DNA of 64,000 bases from assembly GCF_008831285.2 (NCBI RefSeq), contig NC_045143.1:4039503-4103502 (forward strand), in the 5' to 3' direction. Each line of letters begins with the position of its first letter. Position 1 is the stretch's first letter. The notes beneath the pieces were generated by a model. The model was not told the DNA's origin. It searched no databases and saw only the letters and a program-made list of their open reading frames with translations. Positions 56,214 through 64,000 of this stretch are shown piece by piece. Position numbers and translations under genes: made by a program. This DNA is from Nymphaea colorata. Its lineage: Eukaryota; Streptophyta; Magnoliopsida; Nymphaeales; Nymphaeaceae.

Positions 56214-59200
56214 ATTTGGTTTTATTTTATCTGCTTTATTCCAATGGATGATGCTTACATCCCTTAGGGTAATGGAGATCCTTGTATATCAAACTTAGCG
56301 TTCATATTTTACAGACAGCGCTTGTATATATTCATCCTTTCGGAAATCTGTATTCTACTAATGTCACAAGACATCATGCATTATTCTCCACGTGGCACCG
56401 CAACTCTTATATATATTCTACTTGGACTGTAAGAAAGAAATGCATTAGTGCATACTAGATATATGTAATAATGTTTTCACCTCAAGTGATGAAGCTTTGA
56501 AAATTCTTGGTTTGCTTGAACTCTCGTAACGTTTATTCTTTGCTTCTCCTTTCGACCGCTTCTGTTTATCTTTCGGAAATTGACTTAATAAAGCATTTTT
56601 TTTTTCATTTGTTGTCCATGGCAGAAAGTTCTTGACAAAATATATCATTGTTTTGTTGGAAAAAGGCGGTAACGTTTTTCTGACAACCACAGCGACAGTT
56701 GGGAGCCATATCTTCGGCTTACTGCAACAGAGTGCTGCAAGAATGCAACATTCTGCTTACATGTGGCTCTCAAAGCATTTTGAGTTGCTATTTGTATATG
56801 TAAACCGTCGGTTCCGCGATGATTGTGATCAGCTTCTTGGAACATGATGAACTCGTTGAGTAAGGCAGATTGTTTCTGATTGTTCGGGAGAAAAGTGCTG
56901 CAGATCTTAACCAGAAAGTAATTTCTACTTCTGACCAATGGTTGTAGAGTATTAAAGATGTACTCATTCTCGGAGAATTAGCAACAAAACCTTGAATACC
57001 GGAGGTTTTTTATGCAAATAATCGAGATATAGATCTGGTAGTTTATCGTGAGAGAAAATTGAAAGCTGAACTCACTAAATAAGTGTACCCTTTAAATTGA
57101 AAATAAATGATAAGATTGAGGATCTCAGATATGAGTTCGCTCTTAAACTGACCTCACTGAATAAATGTACTTTTTTAATTGAGAAAAAAAACTCACCATG
57201 CGCATTTTTGCGATACTAACTATGCCCACTTGAGCCCGAAATAAAAAATGGGAATTTCTCTTTTCCATGAACTTGGACAGTCCTCGTATGAGTAATTTTC
57301 TCTATCTCCGACAAATATCAGTTTGAATATTGTACATTTAATGAAAGTCCTAAATCATTTTCGTAATAAGCAGTTTCATTCAATGATCTCCGCTCCAAAA
57401 CAGCCACTTACTAAGATCTAAATTTACTCGCTACTACGATCTAAATACGAGTATGACTATAAGGAATCAATTGTTTGGCAAGTCTAGCCGTATTGTACCC
57501 ACCTTGTTCTAGGAAAGAATTACGCATTCCGGTGATGCAAGCTAACGAACTGGTACAGTGAACAAAATTCTGTTATAGCTGGCTTAGTTGAAGTTACGCC
57601 ACTGCAGCTGTCAAGGCACAAATAGCTCAGTAACCCCTTTGGATGACACCCAACAAGAGAGTGAACCCCTTTCTCCACATCTCAAAGGACCTGACCTGTT
57701 TTTGGTGTGTTCTGGATGTTGCCCTCCCTGCACTTCGACTTGCATTGGTGGCACCCCTTTTGTCAGCAAAGGGGGTTGATGTTCCTGATATTTGAACCAG
57801 ATACTGCCTATATACCAAGCCCTGACCCAAGCCGTTTCGCCAATTCTCAGGGAACCTGTTTAGATGGCATTAGAACCAAGTTTGGAACAACTTTTGGCAT
57901 CAAAATGGGTATTTTGAAGCTAGTTTTAGTGCTAAAACTAGGCTTATGACGAGGTTCTAGCATCATTCAAATGACAAATTTTGCGAGGAAGAGATTCGAG
58001 AAGTGGCCATTGAGTACCCCAGTCCATTTCCGGTGCCATTCATGCGGGGGGATTGTTGGTCAGGCACGAGATTGGAACCGTGAAGGGACAAGCGAGGTAC
58101 ACAAATTCCAACTTTCAAAAGCTATGCCGGTTTCAAGAACTCTGCCCTGCTGGCTGAAGCAATCTTCATTTTGTTCTTGCTATAGCAAATGCCACTTCAC
58201 TTATCGATTCGTTATTTAAAGTTTTACACTGACATTTTACGTCTGTTATTAGTCTTCATGAAACTGTTTTAATAGGCTCTTGAAGAATTCTACAAAATTT
58301 TTCATTTCCTTGCACTTTCTTATTCCAAAAATGGTGATCAGATGTACTAGTGAGTCACATTACAACAATGTTGTGCTTAAGCAGGCAGTCATAATCATAG
58401 GAACCTTATCCTTCATCTGTCTTGTAGTTAATCTGGTTTCTCATATGGCAGATTCTAATAATTTCTATCTCATCATTAATCCTTCCACCAGATTCACTCC
58501 GAGCTCAATTTATGCCATGAACAACTTGAAATATCCAATGAATTTATAGAGTTTAACCAAGTTGTGAACACTTAGACTCTTAGAATAGGTACAGCACCAT
58601 AATAGGCGTGAATCTTACATTGCTTCAACAAACTGCAGTTCGAGACCCGTAAAGCCCCAACAGACGGTCTACTTTCAAATTAGGTCGATGGAAAACTTAA
58701 ACCCCCCATGCTGGACTCTGGGCTAAGAATATGAAAGAGACAGCAAGCCAAACACATTATATTAACATTACATTACAAAGGCTGGAAGCACTCTTCCAAC
58801 CTAATGAATAAATACAAATTACAATATAATGTTTAGGGCCAAAAAATGTGGCTGTTGCTGTTACTACCATTGGACTCACAAGACAATAGAATACAGTGAA
58901 CTACATGAAAGAGCATCTTGACGAACTGGTGAGCTGAACTTGCACAACCAGCAAAAGAAATCTATCCAATGAAATGCTGCATCTGGTGCAATCTTTCAAT
59001 TTGGATTAAGATCCGTTGCATGAGCACACAATATATCTAGGATAGGAACACTTGGGACAAAATACTCCAAGCACCCAAAGAACTGACATTCTAAAAAAAC
59101 CAACTAATTCTGTGGGAAACAAGAAAAAATAGATCAAATCACATCCCATTGGACCTAAGACCCAATGGACTCAGGGAAATGGAAGAAAGGATGGACAAAT

Positions 59201-59297
59201 TGTATTCACAGGTGTTGCTGAATGATGAGGACGATGAGAATCTATGAGATTCTGGGCAGAAACCTAAGAAAGCCATGAATAAAATTCATAACGAGGC
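56214..59297. other. intergenic region between the convergent VOC and myosin genes
   Basis: The first few hundred bases are the VOC 3' UTR. The last few hundred (58.7-59.3 kb) are the probable 3' UTR and flank of the minus-strand myosin. Frames at 57.6-58.2 kb are the most GC-rich part but show no domain. No RNA gene is seen. Confidence 0.45.
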
Positions 59298-62200
59298 TTA
59301 CTCTGTCCGTTGCAATAAGAAGACAAACCCTGAATTCTCACGGATCAGAGGTGGTGGGTCAACATCTGATATATCAATCTGCTGCATTGACTTGGAGATT
59401 TCATCAACTGAAAATGGTATGCTGCATGAATATTATAACATAAGAAAACATCATCCAGATATAGTTTTAGAGACATTTAAATAGGTATTTACCTGGAATC
59501 ATCGTCCAGTAGAAAGGAGCTGCTGACAGGACTATTGGAATCCTCAGTCATCAGTATTCGCATACTAGAAATAACCTAAAACATCAAGGTTCCTTTTATC
59601 AACAATCCGGTGAATGCAAATCAGGACATAAATGAGCTCAGCGACTAAACTTAGAAAGTGCAGCATGACAGGTAAGAGAATGCTTTGATAACTAGTTACT
59701 TCCTAATCAGAAGAATGACCTTACTCTAGGTGCACAAGGACCAGCTAAAATAAAAATTTAACATTTTTATGACCTAGAACAAGATTGGAGCTAAAATAAA
59801 TCAGGATATAAATGACCTCGAGAGTGACAAAATTTAGAAAGTGCAGGATTACATGTAAGGGAATGCTTTAATTACTAGTTACTCGGTCATCCAAAGAATG
59901 ACCTCACTCTAGGTGCAGAAGGACCAAACAAATAAAAATTTAACATTTTTATGAGCTGCAACAAGGTTAGAGATGCTCCAGTAATTGACAGTACAAGTTG
60001 CAAAATAAAGATGATTAAAAAAAAAAGTCAGCATGCAGAACTTGTCTTGCCACCATATTCAACTTTGCAAATCTTCGATAGACAAGAGCAAGCTCTCAGT
60101 AAATCATGGCCTAGAGATGGTCGGAAAGTTATATACATTACTTGTAAAACTTACTTCTGAAGATACACTATGCGTGCCATACTTGTCATCCCAGTACATT
60201 GTACTAATCCTATATAACTGCTGAATGCTCAGTACCTGGCATCCACATGAGAAACCAAAAAAATGATACAGAGGTGAAAAAAGGAGAAAGAAAAAAACAA
60301 GACTCAAGAAAAAGGACACAGCAAAACTACGTACTGGACAAAGATCATTAGTGATTTCTCTCAATGTCTTCTTTGGCTTTTGATGTATAACCTAAAAAAT
60401 TGTTCATAAAAGTTAGTAGGAGACAGACCAGAACAAAGACAGTCTTGGCAACACAACTACAAGAAGAAACTCACAAGGAATCCAACTGCTTGTCTTATGT
60501 GTTTGAGTTCTTCCCAAGCAGTGCCTGCGTACTGCACATGAGTCACTCTTAGAGGTGAATCATAGAAAATGAAAAACAATAAGAAAAATCAAGGAAACAA
60601 GGCCAACCTCTTCCGTAGCATCATGACACCAGTGCTCTAATTCAGAAAGTCCTGCCTTCACATATTCCCCATTGCTAAATGAGCAACATTCACGCCGCAA
60701 AAGAAGGCTATTTCAATGAAATAAAGAATTAAATACAGCAGAACCAAAAGTATTCATGAAAAAATTTGTATTTGTCTTAGTCATACCTATTAAAGAGCTG
60801 AACATTGATAAATGAAAATGTTTGGGTAAAAATCTTCCGGACTAGGAATGGTGGTACCTGTAAGACCCAGGGTGAGATTGATGAAAAGTTGGCAATGTCA
60901 CTATGAGAAATAGTTGATCTTCAGATAGCATGCAAACAATTCTTAAAAAAAAAATGACCTACAGATATAATTTTCTGCATCACACGAAAAGTAACGAACT
61001 ACTCACATAATTAGCCCTCAGTACTTTAAAAAAGTTGTTCAGGCTTTTCACAATGCTTTGCCAGTGAGCAATCAAAGCCTGTTGAGCAACAGCATTAGCT
61101 TGAAAGCGTGAACCTTTCACCAGGCTTGCTCTGGATGTCCTTGGTGCCTGTAATCAAAACATGTAAGCACAGACAGGGAGATCATCCTGCAAAATAGAGA
61201 TACAAAGAAAAGTAACAGATAATGCCAAACCACAAAGCCCTAAAGGCAAAAAAATACCTGTATACACAGACCAAGCAAAGGAGATATTTCTTTCTTTAGA
61301 TTGTCGCGAATCATGCCATAGATTTTCTCCAGATAAGCTGTAAGCTGTTGTTTGAAGAGCAAAGCTGGATACTTGGCATCAACTTGGCGCAATTCATTCA
61401 GGCCACTGATCATTCGACTGCTCAGATATGATAGTGCACCACTCTGGGGAGAGGCACGGATTCCCTGAAACATTTTCATATAATGCAATATTGTAAACAT
61501 GACTTCCATAGTATAGATTATATTCAGTTAAACACATTTACATCTTACCTGAGACATTCTACCAAACAACGATGCTGATGATCTCCTTCTCTGTGGAGTC
61601 ATGTTAGCTGTTCCACTTGCCTTGAGTGTGTGTTGAAGGAGCAACAATAAAGTGGATGAATTGGATAACCAATACGCTAACGTGTCATTGTTGTCCTGTG
61701 CCTTAAGTTGGCAATAGTGTGTGTCAACAAATGAAATAGTAAAATTACAAATAATACTATATGCAACATTACATTGTAATATTGAAATACCTCAATGGCT
61801 GCACCTATCGTCTGAATGATGCGATCAAAAACACTAGTCCTCTCCACCTCAAAGGACCTCCAGTGCAGAAGGCATTTGTATATAACACAAGCAGCAATTG
61901 GTCTGCCACTTGTGAAACCCAAGTCCTGTGAGATGCATTTGATCAACAAATCCTGGTTTTCCTGCAAAATGTCACAGATAATCGAGATAGATGTAAGTGG
62001 TGGGAGAAAAAAAGACAGTACTAGTAAATTATAACTAGTATACTAAGTAGATCCTGCAGAAATAATGACAACTAGTTCACTAACTTGATGCCTTGTTAGA
62101 ATGCTTTTGATATCATTTAGCAAAGGAGCTAACCTGCTGTTTCTCATTGAGAGACTTTTGGGGCTTCTCTTCAACTTCTAGATCCTTTGTGCTAGGCACC

Positions 62201-63559
62201 ACATGATTTGATTCCTGAAAATATTCTTAAGTTTGTTTACAAGATGCCATAGATGTATAATTAGTCAACTCTCTCCCTCTCTCTGTAGGGGCATACCCCA
62301 GACTGCTTAGGTCAAGAAATTAGACTCCTTAAAATAGACTACCAAAGTACATTGTCCAATTCTAACCTTCTAAATGTGATCTTAAGAGTAATTTGATGGA
62401 AGCATATATTAAGTAATCATTTTGGCACTAAATGAGTGTTTTTTATCATAAAAAAGTTAATGGTTCTTATAACATCAAAATTTTTGAAAGAAGAAAAATC
62501 AATATTTTTCATGAGAACAACTCAGATTAAAGCATGTTTTATACTAAAGTAGTATTCATAAACATACCATTATGTTCATATTCTATGTCAAATATTTTTT
62601 CACAAGAATTAAGTGGTCTAGTTTTTGTCCCTAACTTATGTGGTCGGGGATATACTCATTTCCTACATATATATGGCAAAACTAGTCCCATTTTGGAACT
62701 GGTTTTTCAGTTCCCTTTCCTTCCACATGCTCACACACATATATAAGTGCATGTGTGTAAAACTTGGGATCAGTCACTTAAACTCTCACGATTACCTAAA
62801 CAGAAAACAGTATCAACTTACCATAGGTGTCTTTGTTTCACCGTTTGCTGGTGCCCTCTGTCACATGATAGAGACTATACATATTAGTCCCATCAAGGGA
62901 GAACATATTATGCCACACAATGTCACAATTTTCATGTTACACGTTAAATTACCTGAATAATAGTTGTTTTCGATCTTGCCGACAAAGATTTTCCAGTAGG
63001 AGAAATGGCTAATGCCTGCTGACGAAGAACTTGATTCTCTGACTCTAGGTTTGAAAGCTTATCTTCAAGCCTAAATTTGACAAGAAATAAAATATTTAAA
63101 GAATAGCCAATGGCACTAAAAAGCATAATCAATGTAGCATTTCATGATTTAAAAGTAATTGAAGAACAGGATGAGTACCAACGAAGCACAAAATTGGAAA
63201 GACATAAAAAACTCAAAAGGAGTTTCTTTGCACTTCTGCACATGGTGCTTGTTAACATATATCCAGTCAAATTGCTTTCTTTTCAGAATTATTTTTTTAC
63301 AGAACAAAGATGATTACAAATTGTAGCAGAAAGTATATGCTTAGAAAGAAAATCGGATAAAGTATGAGGTGAATGTTTCATGTTCACCATACATATTATT
63401 ATTTATTGAATCATAATACCTTTGTAATGAATCTTGAAGTTGATCAACCTTGCCTTCAGCATCTTCAAGCTTTTTAATCAAGTCCTTATTTTTCTGTTGA
63501 GCTTCAGCACAAGCCTTTTGAGCCTCATTGGCTTTCTGCATCTCTGATTGTAACGCATC
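59298..63559 (-). CDS. class XI myosin, C-terminal part (coiled coil and dilute domain)
   Basis: Fifteen exons on the minus strand: 63559-63420, 63070-62953, 62857-62822, 62214-62134, 61961-61791, 61695-61549, 61464-61258, 61147-61007, 60857-60787, 60707-60608, 60531-60475, 60391-60335, 60235-60155, 59575-59493 and 59421-59298. They give the last 537 residues, every junction in phase. The first exons are coiled coil ([39 protein letters not shown]). A variable linker and the globular dilute tail follow ([70 protein letters not shown]). The end is [16 protein letters not shown]. The motor and IQ motifs lie beyond the right edge. Class XI myosins carry organelles and vesicles along actin, and the dilute tail binds cargo. 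The member of the class is not assigned. Confidence 0.95.
59618..59972. repeat. 180-bp tandem duplication in a myosin intron
   Basis: Block 59618-59797 (from AAATCAGGACATAAATGAGC) is repeated at 59798-59972 with many small differences. Both hold ACTAGTTACT, AGAATGACCT and ATTTAACATTTTTATGA. It lies in the intron between the exons ending 60155 and starting 59575. Confidence 0.92.
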
Positions 63560-64000
63560 CTGTAACACCAACCGTATCAGCCAGGCTAAACAAATGCGAC
63601 AGGCAGCATCCCCCAGCCATCATATATAGAAATAACTTCAACTCGAACTTAAATAAGAGTATGTAAAAATTCAAATCCTGGTATGCTTCTGTTTTTCAGC
63701 CACAATAATCGCAGTTTTAAAATTCGCACTTTCAGCCTTCCAGCAAGTTAGAAGAAACAAAACAGTTGTATATGACCATTCTCATATATTAGCCTCTTAT
63801 CATACTTGATTTAGTAATCACTAAAGAGAGGATCAGAGGACATTGTCTCCATAATCAACACAGATCCTAAAAGTGTTTGGCCTGGAATTCATGGATGGAG
63901 ATTACATTGCTTCATAAAAATATCTTCCAGAAAAGGTCACCATGCTCTGCATGACAATAAACTGATCTTCCAAAACAAGGCCACTTTGAATGATAGTTCA
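63560..64000 (-). other. intron of the myosin gene at the window edge
   Basis: Upstream of the first visible myosin exon (acceptor TTACAG just above 63559) I find no coding stretch matching the coiled coil. The rest of the window is taken as intron, with the next exon outside. Confidence 0.6.

Noticed and set aside
57588-58219. three overlapping ORFs between the VOC and myosin genes
   Set aside because: They have no domain or splice linkage. The region is slightly GC-richer but gives no supported gene.
1-64000. tRNA or rRNA genes
   Set aside because: A by-eye scan for GGTTCGAATCC-type arms found only isolated partial words (for example near 16.29 and 58.63 kb) with no cloverleaf partner.

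Overview
This is nuclear DNA from a land plant, almost certainly a flowering plant. The evidence is AT-rich intergenic sequence, small exons with GT-AG introns, three miR156 precursors, a class XI myosin with a dilute domain, a plant-type DUF506 gene, a plastid-type mini-ribonuclease III, and copia, non-autonomous LTR and LINE relics. The species cannot be named from this sequence alone.

Layout. 1-1.5 kb: the 3' end of a decayed Ty1/copia retrotransposon (reverse transcriptase/RNase H plus 3' LTR). 1.5-19.3 kb: a long stretch with no convincing protein gene, but holding three MIR156 hairpins, two in tandem at 6.4-6.7 kb and one at 17.25-17.35 kb, plus microsatellites and a foldback MITE. 19.3-19.65 kb: an odd ORF with a bacterial-lipoprotein look. 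19.9-23.6 kb (+): a ten-exon gene for a C2-type protein with a C-terminal membrane anchor. 24.9-32.3 kb (+): a six-exon mini-ribonuclease III gene whose last intron carries a roughly 2.07 kb non-autonomous LTR retrotransposon. 34.1-35.5 kb (-): a LINE relic. 36.1-38.3 kb (-): a DUF506 (PDDEXK-like) gene with a TATA box at 38.85 kb. 41.7-51.5 kb (-): a six-exon RING-CH membrane E3 ligase gene. 54.0-56.2 kb (+): a five-exon glyoxalase/VOC-family gene with a possible plastid leader. 59.3 kb to beyond the right edge (-): the last fifteen exons of a class XI myosin gene.

The genes are unrelated neighbours on both strands, as is usual in plants, and form no operon or pathway. The locus of most biological weight is the MIR156 cluster, since miR156 represses SPL transcription factors and sets juvenile-phase length. 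Its tandem pair resembles the two-hairpin arrangement known in grasses (maize Corngrass1). One copy carries a seed-distal substitution matched by a change on the opposite arm.

Exon models were built by hand from reading frame, splice consensus and recalled family motifs. Most junctions keep phase exactly. Exceptions are a GT-to-GA donor in the C2 gene and a GC donor in the RING-CH gene. Local tandem duplications of about 40-180 bp recur in introns and spacers (28.6, 35.1, 41.0, 52.1 and 59.6 kb).
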